From Streptomyces sp. GKU 895 (GTDB taxonomy: Bacteria > Actinomycetota > Actinomycetes > Streptomycetales > Streptomycetaceae), in contig MWJO01000017.1 of NCBI GenBank assembly GCA_002027195.1, positions 36,886-100,885 on the forward strand: a DNA stretch of 64,000 bases. The letters run 5' to 3'. A program made the position numbers and the translations under genes. Shown piece by piece: positions 1 to 9,358 of the stretch. Under the pieces are notes generated by a model, which worked only from the letters and a program-made list of their open reading frames with translations, searched no databases and had not been told where the DNA came from. The stretch's first letter is position 1. Each line of letters opens with the position of its first letter.

Positions 1-2
1 TC

Positions 3-1415
3 GGCGAGGCCATGCCGTTCCCCGCCCACACGCCGTTCTTCCAGTGCATGACCACCGGCGAACCCGTCCTCGTGCCCCGCATCAGCGAGGAGATGGGCCA
101 CGCCATCGCCGCGCAGTTCGAGAAGCGCGACATCCGGCCCCTGATCACCCACCGCTCGATGCTGGTCGTCCCGCTCAAGGCCCGCAATGTGGTCCTCGGC
201 TTCATGATCCTGCTGCGGCACCCGGAGCGCGTCGAGTTCAACGACATGGACCGGGTCACCGGCGCCGAACTCGCCGCCCGCGCGGGCCTCGTGCTGGACA
301 ACGCGCGCATGTACACCTACCAGGAGAGCGTCGCCGAGACCCTCCAGGACAGCATGCTGCCGCACATCCCGCCGCGCATGGCGGGCTGCGACATCGCCAC
401 CCGCTATCTGCCGGGCACCCTCCTCGGCCGCGTCGGCGGCGACTGGTTCGACTCCGTGAAGCTGCCGGGCGCCCGCACCGCCCTCGTCGTCGGTGACGTC
501 ATGGGACACGGCCTCAACTCCGCGGCGATGATGGGCCAGTTGCGGACGGCCGTGCAGACCATGGCCGCCATGGACCTGCCGCCCGCCCAGCTGCTGCGCA
601 ACCTCGACGACCTCGCCCAGCGCCTCGGCGACACCTACCTCGCGACCTGTCTGTACGCCGTGTACGACCCGATCGCCGGTGAGGTGCACATCGCCAACGC
701 GGGCCACATCCCGCCGGTGATCGTGCACGCGGCGGACGGCCGCAGCGAGTTGCTCGACCTGCCGACCGGCGCGCCCATCGGCGTCGGCGGGGTGCCGTTC
801 GAGGCGGTACGCGTGCGCGTGCGGCCCGGCGACCGGCTCGTGATGTGCACGGACGGACTGGTCGAGGTGCGCGGCGAGGACATCGGCGTGGGACTGGCCA
901 CGCTGTGCGAGTCCGCCGCCCACCCGGCCGCGTCCATGGACGAGGCCTGCGACACCATCATCCGCGCCCTCAACACCTGCGGCGGCCGCAAGGACGACGT
1001 CGCCCTGCTGATGGCCCGGCTCAACGGCATCGAGCCGGACGACGTGGCCGAGTGGCGGCTCGCCGTCGACCCGATCGAGGTCGGCCGGGCCCGCGCCACC
1101 GTCCGCGAACAGCTGCACGAGTGGGGCCTCGGACGGCTGGCCGACACCACCGAACTCATGGTGAGCGAACTCGTCACCAACGCCGTACGGCACTCCCACA
1201 GCCGCCCCGTCGAGCTGCGGCTCGTGCGGGGCGAGACGCTGCTGTGCGAGGTGGACGACGACGACCACGAACTGCCCACCCTGCGCAACGCCGGTCCCGA
1301 CGACGAGTTCGGACGCGGCCTGCGCATCGTCAGCACGCTGGCGCGGGAGTGGGGCGCGAGCCGGACGAACGCCGGCAAGACCGTCTGGTTCGAACAGACC
1401 CTGCCGCGACGCTGA
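3..1415 (+). CDS. SpoIIE-family protein phosphatase with C-terminal anti-sigma-type ATPase domain (partial, 5' end outside window)
   Basis: A PP2C-type serine phosphatase fused to a histidine-kinase-like ATPase. In Streptomyces such proteins act in partner switching, dephosphorylating anti-anti-sigma proteins while the ATPase part resembles an RsbW-type anti-sigma kinase. The frame is open at the left edge, so the N-terminus is missing; the first ATG in the window (position 12) is probably internal. Visible order: the end of a GAF sensor domain (first ~105 residues), the phosphatase (GGDWFD, GDVMGHG and CTDGLVE supply the metal-binding acidic residues), then the ATPase with its N-box SELVTNAVRHSH and a GRGL segment. 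No transmembrane segment is visible in the part present. Ends in TGA. The domain assignment is secure; the signal sensed and the target sigma factor cannot be read from the sequence. Confidence 0.9.
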   Translation, partial: GEAMPFPAHTPFFQCMTTGEPVLVPRISEEMGHAIAAQFEKRDIRPLITHRSMLVVPLKARNVVLGFMILLRHPERVEFNDMDRVTGAELAARAGLVLDNARMYTYQESVAETLQDSMLPHIPPRMAGCDIATRYLPGTLLGRVGGDWFDSVKLPGARTALVVGDVMGHGLNSAAMMGQLRTAVQTMAAMDLPPAQLLRNLDDLAQRLGDTYLATCLYAVYDPIAGEVHIANAGHIPPVIVHAADGRSELLDLPTGAPIGVGGVPFEAVRVRVRPGDRLVMCTDGLVEVRGEDIGVGLATLCESAAHPAASMDEACDTIIRALNTCGGRKDDVALLMARLNGIEPDDVAEWRLAVDPIEVGRARATVREQLHEWGLGRLADTTELMVSELVTNAVRHSHSRPVELRLVRGETLLCEVDDDDHELPTLRNAGPDDEFGRGLRIVSTLAREWGASRTNAGKTVWFEQTLPRR

Positions 1416-1570
1416 CACTCTGCCGGGGCGCGCGGGGCGCCCGGGGGCGTGCACAGCTCGTACGAGGGGTGAAGGAATGCGCTCCGCGCTTGTAGCCGTG
1501 ACCAGGGCGCGATAGACCGTACTGGCCCGTCACTCGCGACGGGTCGGCTACGCACCCTGGGGAGTTGGGC

Positions 1571-2296
1571 ATGAGCGTGACGAGTCGGTACCGGGAGGCC
1601 TGGGAGGGCTTCTGGAGGGAGGCCCCCGAGGAGCAGGGGGCCGTGTTCTGGGACGCGGAGCCCGCGCTCACCGCCGGCCTCCATCTCGCCCTCTTCGAAC
1701 CACGGTTGGCCGACCCCGGCCTGCCCATGGTCGACCTCGGCTGCGGCAACGGCACCCAGACCCGGTTCCTCGCCGACCGCTTCCCGCGCGTCCTCGGCGT
1801 CGACCTGTCCGAGGCGGCCGTCGAGCACGCCCGGCACGCCGACCCCGCGGGCCAGGCCGGCTACCGGGTGCTCGACGCCGCCGGGAAGGGCGAGGCGGAG
1901 TCACTGCACGCGGAGCTCGGCGACGCCAACGTCTATGTGCGGGGCGTACTGCACCAGTGCGAGCCCGACGACCGCCAGCCCTTCGTCGACGGGCTCGCCA
2001 CCCTCCTCGGCGAGCGCGGCCGGGCCTTCCTCGTCGAGCTCTCCGAGGCCGCCAAGCCGGTCCTGATGGGCCTGGCCCAGAGCCCCTCGGGCCCGCCGCC
2101 CAAGCTGGCGCCGGTCTTCCGGCACGGCATCGCGCCCGGCGAGGTCTCCGACGCCGCCGTCCCCGAATATCTGAGCGCGGCCGGCCTCAGCGTCCTCGCG
2201 AGCGGCGAACTGCCGCTCACCACCACGGAGTACACCGCCGACGGCGTGCGCATCGAACTGCCGTCGAAGTGGCAGGTGGTGGGGCGTACGGCCTGA
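1571..2296 (+). CDS. class I SAM-dependent methyltransferase
   Basis: A 241-residue soluble protein with the S-adenosylmethionine-binding motif I (VDLGCGNGTQTRFLA, about residues 56-70) and the following acidic strand end LGVDLSEAAVEHA. These define a class I Rossmann methyltransferase of the UbiE-like group; the substrate is unknown. I chose the ATG at 1571 because a GGAG ribosome-binding site lies six bases upstream; a TTG two codons earlier is less likely. It is separated from the phosphatase gene by about 155 bp and from the peptidase run by about 80 bp, so it is probably its own transcription unit. Confidence 0.8.
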   Translation: MSVTSRYREAWEGFWREAPEEQGAVFWDAEPALTAGLHLALFEPRLADPGLPMVDLGCGNGTQTRFLADRFPRVLGVDLSEAAVEHARHADPAGQAGYRVLDAAGKGEAESLHAELGDANVYVRGVLHQCEPDDRQPFVDGLATLLGERGRAFLVELSEAAKPVLMGLAQSPSGPPPKLAPVFRHGIAPGEVSDAAVPEYLSAAGLSVLASGELPLTTTEYTADGVRIELPSKWQVVGRTA

Positions 2297-2365
2297 GGTG
2301 TGAGATTCACTGGTCTGTGCCGGTGAGGGTTTTCCACAGGGCTGCCGGGAGGCGCCGGAACCGCG

Positions 2366-2371
2366 TAGCGT
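2366..2371 (+). promoter_or_regulatory. candidate -10 element TAGCGT for the peptidase operon
   Basis: TAGCGT fits the Streptomyces vegetative -10 pattern (TAGxxT). It ends eight bases before the ATG at 2380, so transcription would begin at or next to the start codon and the mRNA would be leaderless; no ribosome-binding site is otherwise evident. I see no convincing -35 box. Inference only. Confidence 0.35.
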
Positions 2372-2379
2372 GAGGCGGC

Positions 2380-3213
2380 ATGAAGATCCTCATCAGCGCC
2401 GACATGGAGGGCGCCACCGGCGTGACCTGGCCGGCCGACGTGCTGCCGGGGACTCCGCAGTGGGAGCGGTGCCGCGCGATGTTCACCTCCGACGTGAACG
2501 CCGCGGTGCTGGGCTTCTTCGACGGCGGAGCCGACGAGGTGCTGATCAACGAGGCGCACTGGACCATGCGCAACCTGCTCCTGGAGCGCCTAGACGACCG
2601 CGCCGAGATGCTCACCGGGCGGCACAAGGCGCTGTCCATGGTGGAGGGCGTGCAGCACGGCGACGTGGACGGCATCGCCTTCGTCGGCTATCACGCCGGG
2701 GCCGGCATGGAGGGCGTCCTCGCGCACACGTACCTCGCCAACTCCATCACCGGGGTGTGGGTGAACGACGAGCGGGCCAGCGAAGGGCTCCTCAACGCGC
2801 GCGTGGTCGCCGAGTACGGGGTACCCGTCATCCTCGTCACCGGCGACGACGTGGCCTGCGAGGACGCGCTCGGGTACGCGCCGGAGGCGCTGAAAGTCGC
2901 GGTCAAGGACCATGTGTCGCGCTACGCCGCGGTGTGCCGGACACCGGCCAGGACCGCGGCCGGCATCCGCGCGGCGGCGAAGGAGGCGGCGGCCCTGGCG
3001 GTGCGTCACGAACCGGTCGACGCGGGGCCGTTCACGATCGCGCTCGAGTTCGACGCCGAGCACCTGGCGATGGCCGCGACCGTCGTGCCCGGTGTGCGGC
3101 GGATCGGCGAGCGGAAGGTGGCGTACACCAGCGCCACGATGTACGAGGGAATCCGCGCCTTCAAGGCGGTCACCACGATCGTCTCGGCCGCGGTGGAGGA
3201 GCAGTATGGCTGA
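2380..3213 (+). CDS. M55 family D-aminopeptidase (DppA-like)
   Basis: A 277-residue cytoplasmic zinc peptidase of the DppA family, which releases N-terminal D-amino acids, typically splitting D-Ala-D-Ala and related peptides. The start MKILISADMEG carries Asp8 and Glu10, and His60 (NEAH), His105 (GYHAG) and the NDERASE segment (Glu131/Glu135) match the zinc ligands known for Bacillus DppA (Asp8, Glu10, His60, His104, Glu133). Length is normal for the family and there is no signal peptide. Its stop overlaps the next gene's start by eight bases (3206-3213), so the M20 peptidase is almost certainly cotranslated. Unlike the Bacillus dpp operon, no dipeptide transporter genes lie next to it; the partners are three more peptidases. 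Confidence 0.92.
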   Translation: MKILISADMEGATGVTWPADVLPGTPQWERCRAMFTSDVNAAVLGFFDGGADEVLINEAHWTMRNLLLERLDDRAEMLTGRHKALSMVEGVQHGDVDGIAFVGYHAGAGMEGVLAHTYLANSITGVWVNDERASEGLLNARVVAEYGVPVILVTGDDVACEDALGYAPEALKVAVKDHVSRYAAVCRTPARTAAGIRAAAKEAAALAVRHEPVDAGPFTIALEFDAEHLAMAATVVPGVRRIGERKVAYTSATMYEGIRAFKAVTTIVSAAVEEQYG

Positions 3214-4510
3214 CGGGCAGGCGATGGACGAGGTCGTGACCTTCACGTCCGACCTCATCCGCATCGACACCACCAACCGGGGCGGGGGCGACTGCCAGGA
3301 GCGGCCCGCCGCCGAGTACGCGGCGGAGCGGTTGGCCGGGGCGGGCCTGGAGCCGGTGCTGCTGGAGCGCACCAGGGGCCGGACGAACGTCGTCGCCCGG
3401 ATCGAGGGCACCGACCCGTCGGCGGACGCGCTGCTGCTGCACGGTCATCTGGACGTGGTGCCGGCCGAGGCCCGGGACTGGAGCGTGCACCCGTTCTCCG
3501 GGGAGATCCGCGACGGGGTCGTGTGGGGCCGGGGCGCGGTCGACATGAAGAACATGGACGCGATGATCCTCGCCGTGGTCCGGTCCTGGGCGCGGCAGGG
3601 CGTGCGGCCCCGGCGGGACGTCGTCGTCGCGTTCACCGCCGACGAGGAGGCCAGTGCCGAGGACGGCTCCGGCTTTCTCGCCGACCGGCACCCGGAGCTC
3701 TTCGAGGGCTGCACCGAGGGCGTCAGCGAGTCCGGGGCGTTCACGTTCCACGACGGCGCCGGGCGCCGGATCTACCCCATCGCGGCCGGTGAGCGGGGCA
3801 CGGGCTGGCTGAAGCTCACCGCGCGCGGCCGGGCCGGGCACGGCTCCAAGGTGAACAAGGAGAACGCGGTCACCCGCCTGGCCGCCGCCGTCACCCGCAT
3901 CGGCGAGCACGAGTGGCCGCTGCGGCTCACCCCGACCGTCCGGGCCGCCCTCACCGAACTCGCCGTCCTGTACGGCATCGAACCGGACCTGACCGACGTC
4001 GACACCCTGCTGGAGAAGCTGGGCCCGGCCGCCAAGCTCGTCGAGGCGACCGTCCGCAACAGCGCCAACCCGACCATGCTGGACGCCGGTTACAAGCTCA
4101 ACGTGATTCCCGGGGAGGCCGTGGCGTACGTCGACGGACGCTATCTCCCAGGCGGCGAGGACGAGTTCCGCGCGACCCTTGACCTGCTGACCGGACCGGA
4201 CGTGGAGTGGGAGTTCCACCACCGCGAGGTCGCGCTCCAGGCGCCGGTGGACTCACCGACGTACGCGGCGATGCGGGCGGCCGTCGAGGAGTTCGCGCCG
4301 GAGGGACATGTGGTGCCGTACTGCATGTCCGGCGGCACGGACGCCAAGCAGTTCTCGCGCCTCGGCATCACCGGCTACGGATTCGCGCCGCTGAAGCTCC
4401 CGGAGGGCTTCGACTACCAGGCGCTCTTCCACGGCGTGGACGAGCGGGTCCCGGTCGAGGCGCTGCACTTCGGCGTCCGCGTCCTCGACCGGTTCCTGCG
4501 GAGCGCCTAG
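3206..4510 (+). CDS. M20/M25/M40 family metallo-peptidase
   Basis: A 434-residue zinc-dependent exopeptidase or amidohydrolase of the ArgE/DapE/carboxypeptidase G2 superfamily. The family signatures are present in order: HGHLDVVPA (zinc histidine plus supporting Asp), GRGAVDMKN (bridging Asp), TADEEAS (catalytic Glu with zinc Glu), a dimerisation insert with RAGHGS, and a C-terminal CMSGGTDAK segment. The ATG at 3206 lies inside the end of the M55 gene and gives the expected N-terminus; an open frame further upstream is overlap. Substrate cannot be deduced, but the neighbours suggest dipeptides or N-acyl amino acids from peptide breakdown. The S9 peptidase starts four bases after its stop. 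Confidence 0.92.
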   Translation: MADGQAMDEVVTFTSDLIRIDTTNRGGGDCQERPAAEYAAERLAGAGLEPVLLERTRGRTNVVARIEGTDPSADALLLHGHLDVVPAEARDWSVHPFSGEIRDGVVWGRGAVDMKNMDAMILAVVRSWARQGVRPRRDVVVAFTADEEASAEDGSGFLADRHPELFEGCTEGVSESGAFTFHDGAGRRIYPIAAGERGTGWLKLTARGRAGHGSKVNKENAVTRLAAAVTRIGEHEWPLRLTPTVRAALTELAVLYGIEPDLTDVDTLLEKLGPAAKLVEATVRNSANPTMLDAGYKLNVIPGEAVAYVDGRYLPGGEDEFRATLDLLTGPDVEWEFHHREVALQAPVDSPTYAAMRAAVEEFAPEGHVVPYCMSGGTDAKQFSRLGITGYGFAPLKLPEGFDYQALFHGVDERVPVEALHFGVRVLDRFLRSA

Positions 4511-4514
4511 GCAC

Positions 4515-6481
4515 ATGGGGGACGACGTGCAGACCTTGCCCTACGGTTCATGGCCCTCGCCCATCGACGCGGCCCTCGCCGCCGCGCACGACGGGCACCC
4601 CGAGTGGGTGGGCTTCGTCGGCGACGAGGCGTGGTGGACCGAGCCACGGCCCACCGAGGGCGGTCGGCGCACCCTGGTGCGGCGCCGCGCGGACGGCAGC
4701 GAGGAGCCGGTGCTCCCGGCGCCGTGGAACGTCCGCAGCAGGGTGATCGAATACGGCGGTCAGCCCTGGGCCGGGACCATGGACGACGGCGGCCGGCCGC
4801 TCGTCGTCTTCGTGAACTTCGCCGACCAGCGCCTGTACCGGTACGAGCCCGGCGGCGACCCGCGTCCCCTGACCCCCGTCTCCCCGGTGGGCGGCGGCCT
4901 GCGCTGGGCGGACCCGGTGCTCCGCTCCGGCCTCGGTGAGGTGTGGTGCGTCCTGGAGGAGTTCACCGGCGACGGCCCCACCGACGTCCGCCGCGTCCTC
5001 GCCGCGGTGCCGCTGGACGGCTCGGCCGCCCAGGACCGGGACGCCGTCCGCGAACTGACCGACGCCCGGCACCGGTTCGTGACCGGACCGCGGATCTCCC
5101 CCGACGGGCGGCATGTGGCCTGGCTCGGCTGGGACCATCCGCGGATGCCGTGGGACGGCACGGAGCTGGTCCTCGCCTCGGTGGCCGACGACGGCGCCCT
5201 GCGCCAACCGCGTACGGTGGCCGGCGGCCCCGAGGAATCCATCGCCCAGGTCGACTGGGCGCACGACGGCGCCCTGCTGTACGCGAGCGACCGCACCGGC
5301 TGGTGGAACCTCTACCGCGACGGCGAGCCGGTGTGCCCGCGCGAGGAGGAGTTCGGCGGGCCGCTGTGGAAGCTGGGACAGCGCTGGTTCGCGCCGCTGG
5401 AGAGCGGTCTGATCGCCGTGGTGCACGGGCGGGGCGCCACCGCGCTCGGGGTGCTGGACCCGGAGACCGGGGAGGTCGTCGACGCGGCGGGCCCCTGGAC
5501 GGAGTTCGCGTCCACCCTCGCGGTGCACGGCGAGCGGGTCGTCGGCGTCGGGGCCAGTCCGCGCAGCGCCCACGAGGTGGTGGAGCTGGACACCCGCACG
5601 GGCCGGGCGAGGGTGATCGGCGCCGCCACGACGACTCCGTGGACCCCGCGTACTACCCCGAGCCGCAGATCCGCACCTTCACCGGGCCCGAGGGACGCGA
5701 GATCCACGCCCACGTCTACCCGCCCCACCACCCCGGCTGCGTCGCGCCGGGCGACGAGCTGCCGCCGTACGTCGTGTGGGCGCACGGCGGTCCGACGAGC
5801 CGGGCGCCTCTCGTCCTCGACCTGTCCATCGCCTACTTCACCTCCCGGGGCATCGGCGTCGCCGAGGTCAACTACGGCGGCTCGACCGGGCACGGCCGGG
5901 AGTACCGCAACCGGCTGCGCGAGCAGTGGGGCGTCGTCGACGTCGAGGACTGCGCCGCGGTCGCGCTCGCCCTCGCCGAGGAGGGCACCGCCGACCGGGA
6001 CCGGCTGGCGATCCGCGGCGGCAGCGCGGGCGGCTGGACCGCGGCCGCCTCGCTCACCGCGACCGACGTGTACGCCTGCGGGACGATCGTCTATCCCATC
6101 CTCGACCTGGCCGGCTGGGGTGAGGGGGAGACCCATGACTTCGAGTCGCAGTACCTGGAGACGCTCGTCGGGCCGCTCGCCGAGGTGCCCGCGCGGTACG
6201 CGGAGCGCTCGCCCACCGAGCACGCCGACCGGATCACCGCGCCCTTCCTGCTGCTCCAGGGGCTGGACGACGTGATCTGCCCGCCCGCCCAGTGCGAGCG
6301 GTTCCTCGCCCGGATGGAGGGGCGGCGGGTACCGCACGCGTACATCGCCTTCGAGGGGGAGGGGCACGGGTTCCGGCGGGCGGAGACCATGATCAGGGCC
6401 CTGGAGTCCGAACTCTCCCTGTACGCCGAGGTCTTCGTCCTCAACCCGCCCGGCATCCCGACTCTGGAGCTCGACAAGTGA
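4515..6481 (+). pseudogene. S9 family prolyl oligopeptidase / acylaminoacyl-peptidase, frameshifted near 5627
   Basis: Serine peptidase with an N-terminal beta-propeller and a C-terminal alpha/beta-hydrolase domain. The reading frame from ATG 4515 covers the propeller (DGSEEPVLPAPWNVRSRV, DRTGWWNLY repeats). The hydrolase half lies in another frame, with nucleophile elbow RGGSAGGW, acid in QGLDDVI and His in EGHGF. The two halves join around 5627 if one C is restored in GCCGCC-ACGACG, giving GAAHDDSVDPAYY, so I treat this as one gene of about 655 residues broken by a one-base deletion, more likely sequence error than decay. The repaired protein ends NPPGIPTLELDK; its stop overlaps a GTG, and this junction is tandemly duplicated (see the repeat at 6450). 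Confidence 0.88.
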
Positions 6482-6531
6482 ACGAACTCGCCGGCATCCC
6501 GACCCTGGAGCTCAGCAAGTGAAAGAACTCG
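6450..6531 (+). repeat. two tandem copies of a 41-bp unit spanning the S9/S66 gene junction
   Basis: Bases 6450-6490 and 6491-6531 are imperfect direct copies (37 of 41 identical). Each contains codons for GIPTLEL-x-K, the stop TGA overlapping a GTG, and the next few codons. Because 41 is not a multiple of three, the duplication leaves a 14-residue reading frame (GTG 6478 to TGA 6522, MNELAGIPTLELSK) sandwiched between the two peptidase genes with GTGA overlaps on both sides. The simplest reading is a local duplication that preserved translational coupling, not a genuine peptide gene. Confidence 0.9.
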
Positions 6532-7442
6532 TCCGGCCGTCCAGACTCGCCCCCGGTGCCCGCGTCGCCGTCGTCGCGCCCAGCGGGCCCGTGCCCGAGG
6601 AGCGGCTGCAGGCCGGGCTCGACGTGCTGCGCGGCTGGGACCTCGACCCGGTGGTGGCTCCCCATGTGCTGGACCGGCACGACGAGTTCACCTACCTGGC
6701 GGGCACCGACGCGGAGCGGGCCGCCGATCTCCAGGCCGCCTGGTGCGATCCGGCCGTGGACGCGGTGCTGTGCGCCCGCGGCGGCTACGGCGTCCAGCGC
6801 ATGATCGACCTGCTCGACTGGGACGCCATGAGGGCGGCCGGGCCGAAGGTCTTCGTCGGCTTCAGTGACATCACCGCCCTGCACGAGGCGTTCGCGAACC
6901 GGCTCGGCCTCGTCACCCTGCACGGGCCGATGGCCGCCGGGATCGACTTCATCAAGAACGCGCGGGCACAGGAGCATTTGAAAGCCACCCTCTTCGCACC
7001 GGAGACGGTCCGCACGATCGCCTCCGGCGGTACGGCTCTGGTCCCCGGCCGTGCGCGGGGCGTCACGCTCGGCGGCTGCCTCTGCCTGCTCGCCGCCGAC
7101 CTGGGCACCCCGCACGCCCGGCCCTCCGCGCGGGGCGGGCTGCTGTGTCTGGAGGACGTGGGGGAGGAGACGTACCGCCTCGACCGCTATCTCACCCAAC
7201 TCCTGCGCGCGGGCTGGCTCGACGGGGTGCGGGGGGTGCTGCTCGGGTCCTGGCAGGACTGCGATCCGTACGCGCAGGTGCGGGCCTTGCTCGTCGACCG
7301 GCTCGGCGGGCTCGGGGTGCCGGTCGTGGAGGAGTTCGGATTCGGGCACTGCGAAGGGGCGTTGACGATCCCGTTCGGAGTCACGGCCGAACTCGACGCC
7401 GACTCGGGCATGTTGACCCTGGCGGAGCCGGCCCTCCGCTGA
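6519..7442 (+). CDS. S66 family LD-carboxypeptidase (LdcA/MccF-like)
   Basis: A 307-residue cytoplasmic serine peptidase. S66 enzymes cleave the L,D bond of murein tetrapeptides during cell-wall recycling (LdcA) or inactivate peptide-nucleotide toxins (MccF). The catalytic Ser is in GFSDIT, the Glu in LCLEDVGEE and the His in GFGHCEG, in the family's order, and ARGGYGVQR forms the conserved N-terminal loop. The GTG start at 6519 overlaps the preceding stop (GTGA). With the M55 D-aminopeptidase at the head of the operon, a muropeptide-salvage role is the best guess. No MccF-type resistance context (toxin genes) is present. Confidence 0.9.
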   Translation: MKELVRPSRLAPGARVAVVAPSGPVPEERLQAGLDVLRGWDLDPVVAPHVLDRHDEFTYLAGTDAERAADLQAAWCDPAVDAVLCARGGYGVQRMIDLLDWDAMRAAGPKVFVGFSDITALHEAFANRLGLVTLHGPMAAGIDFIKNARAQEHLKATLFAPETVRTIASGGTALVPGRARGVTLGGCLCLLAADLGTPHARPSARGGLLCLEDVGEETYRLDRYLTQLLRAGWLDGVRGVLLGSWQDCDPYAQVRALLVDRLGGLGVPVVEEFGFGHCEGALTIPFGVTAELDADSGMLTLAEPALR

Positions 7443-7559
7443 ATTTCTGTCAAGAAACACTCGTCCCGGTGATTGACCGCGCCTGACACGTGTCACACCA
7501 TGACGTTCGGCCGGTACTTACCGGTCGGTAGGTCGGGTTGTCCTCAGCGTGGAGGTCTC

Positions 7560-9299
7560 GTGTCCCGTCGTGTGCTCGGCTACAGCGTCCCGCTCGCTCT
7601 CCTGCTAGGTGCCACACTCGCCACACCCGCCCAGGCCACCGGTCAGTACACCGTCACCGCCCTCAAGTTCACCGTTCAGGCCGGCGGCCGCGCGTGCACG
7701 ATCGACGCCGACCTGTACCGGCCCACGGGCATCGACCGGGCACCCGCCGTGCTCGCCACCAACGGCTTCGGCGGCAGCAAGTCCGACGGTTCGACGGACG
7801 TGATCGGCAAGGCCTTCGCCGAACGCGGCTATGTCTCGCTCGTCTACTCCGGGCTCGGCTTCGGCAACTCCGGCTGCCTGATCTCCCTGGACGACCCGGA
7901 CATCGACGGCACGGCGGCCTCCGGGCTCATCGACTTCCTCGCCGGGAAGCGGGCCGCCGACGACGGCACCAAGGCCGACTTCGTCACCCTCGACCGCAAG
8001 GGCGACCCGCGCGTCGGCATGATCGGCGGCTCCTACGGCGGCGCGATCCAGCTGGCGACGGCCGCCGTCGACCACCGTGTGGACGCGCTCGTGCCGATGA
8101 TCACCTGGCACGACCTGGCGTACTCCCTGGACCCGAACAACGCCGCCCGCGAGGTGCCCGGCGCCTTCAAGTGGCAGTGGGCCAACGGCTTCTACCTCAT
8201 CGGCGAGAGCCAGCCCCTGACCACGCCGAACCTCGACCCCTCCCGCATCAACTCCCTCGGCTGTCTGCACTTCGTCACCGACGCCTGCGACACCGTCCGC
8301 ACCCTCAACTCCGGCAGCTACCCCGCCGCCGACACCGCCGAGCTGCTCGCCTACGCCCGCAGCGTCTCCCCGGTCAGCTACCTGAGCCGGGTGAAGGCGC
8401 CCACGCTCCTCGTCCAGGGACAGACCGACAGCCTCTTCAACCTGAACGAGGCGACAGCGACGTACAAGACACTCAAGGCGCAGGGCACGACCGCCAAGAT
8501 GATCTGGCAGTCCTGGGGGCACAGCGGGGGCCAGGTCGCCGGTGAACTCGACCTGAGCCAGGGCAACCTGGAGTCCAGCTACGTCGGCAAGCGCGTCCTC
8601 GCCTGGTTCGACCGCTATCTGCGCAAGCAGAAGAACACCGACACCGGACCCGCGTTCGCCTACTACCGCGACTGGATCACCGACCCGAACGGCACCTACG
8701 CCACCGCCGGCAGCCTGCCCGTGCTCAGCCAGAAGCTGTACCTGTCCGGGGACGGCAAGCTCGTCGACAACCGCGACAAGGTGACGCGCGGCAGCCGGAC
8801 GTACACCAACTGGCTCGTGCCGACCAGCCACTCCGAGAGCTCGCTGGCCGGGATCGTCGGGCTGCCCGACCCGGCGCCGTACGACACCGCCGGCACCTAC
8901 CTCGGCTGGACCAGCGAACCGCTCGCCCGCGCCACCGACGTCGTGGGCGCGCCGAAGGCCACGCTGAAGGTCGTCTCGCCCAAGGCCGAGCGGACCCAGA
9001 ACTCCGGGAACGCCGCCGACAAGCTGGTGCTGTTCGCCAAGCTGTACGACGTGGCGCCCGACGGCACCCAGACGCTGGTGCACCGGCTGGTCGCGCCGGT
9101 CCGGGTGCGCGACGTGACCCGGCGCTTCACCGTGACGCTGCCGGGGATCGTCCACCGGTACGAGCAGGGGCACCGGCTGCGGTTCGTGGTGGCGGCGAGC
9201 GACGACGCCTACTTCGGCAACCGGGGGATCAAGCCGGTGACCGTGGTGAGCGCGCCCGGCGACACCGGAGTGCTGGAGCTGCCCGTGGCCGGCGGCTGA
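7560..9299 (+). CDS. secreted CocE/NonD-type S15 hydrolase (X-Pro dipeptidyl-peptidase family)
   Basis: A 579-residue exported alpha/beta-hydrolase. The N-terminus has an Arg pair, a hydrophobic stretch and an AQA-A type signal-peptidase site (LGATLATPAQA), so it is probably secreted. The catalytic Ser lies in GGSYGGA, the Asp in GQTDSLFN and the His in WGHSGGQ; the last ~200 residues form the beta-sandwich domain typical of X-Pro peptidases and cocaine-esterase-like enzymes. I picked GTG 7560 because GGAGG sits four bases upstream; the open frame extends to 7473 but that would bury the signal peptide. In Streptomyces such proteins are commonly annotated as tripeptidyl or Xaa-Pro aminopeptidases; true specificity is unknown. 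Confidence 0.87.
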   Translation: MSRRVLGYSVPLALLLGATLATPAQATGQYTVTALKFTVQAGGRACTIDADLYRPTGIDRAPAVLATNGFGGSKSDGSTDVIGKAFAERGYVSLVYSGLGFGNSGCLISLDDPDIDGTAASGLIDFLAGKRAADDGTKADFVTLDRKGDPRVGMIGGSYGGAIQLATAAVDHRVDALVPMITWHDLAYSLDPNNAAREVPGAFKWQWANGFYLIGESQPLTTPNLDPSRINSLGCLHFVTDACDTVRTLNSGSYPAADTAELLAYARSVSPVSYLSRVKAPTLLVQGQTDSLFNLNEATATYKTLKAQGTTAKMIWQSWGHSGGQVAGELDLSQGNLESSYVGKRVLAWFDRYLRKQKNTDTGPAFAYYRDWITDPNGTYATAGSLPVLSQKLYLSGDGKLVDNRDKVTRGSRTYTNWLVPTSHSESSLAGIVGLPDPAPYDTAGTYLGWTSEPLARATDVVGAPKATLKVVSPKAERTQNSGNAADKLVLFAKLYDVAPDGTQTLVHRLVAPVRVRDVTRRFTVTLPGIVHRYEQGHRLRFVVAASDDAYFGNRGIKPVTVVSAPGDTGVLELPVAGG

Positions 9300-9358
9300 G
9301 TCACCCGGTGGGCGGCGCCCGCCGGGCGGGGGACACCCTGCTGGCCCACGCTGGTCGC

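Noticed and set aside
4515..6481. Programmed ribosomal frameshifting in the S9 peptidase and other split genes
   Set aside because: No slippery heptamer or downstream structure common to the sites, and the breaks occur in unrelated genes at unrelated positions.
6478..6522. Mini-gene MNELAGIPTLELSK as a microcin-C-like peptide next to an MccF-like S66 peptidase
   Set aside because: It is a copy of the S9 C-terminal codons made by the 41-bp duplication, and no nucleotidyl-transferase or export gene is present.
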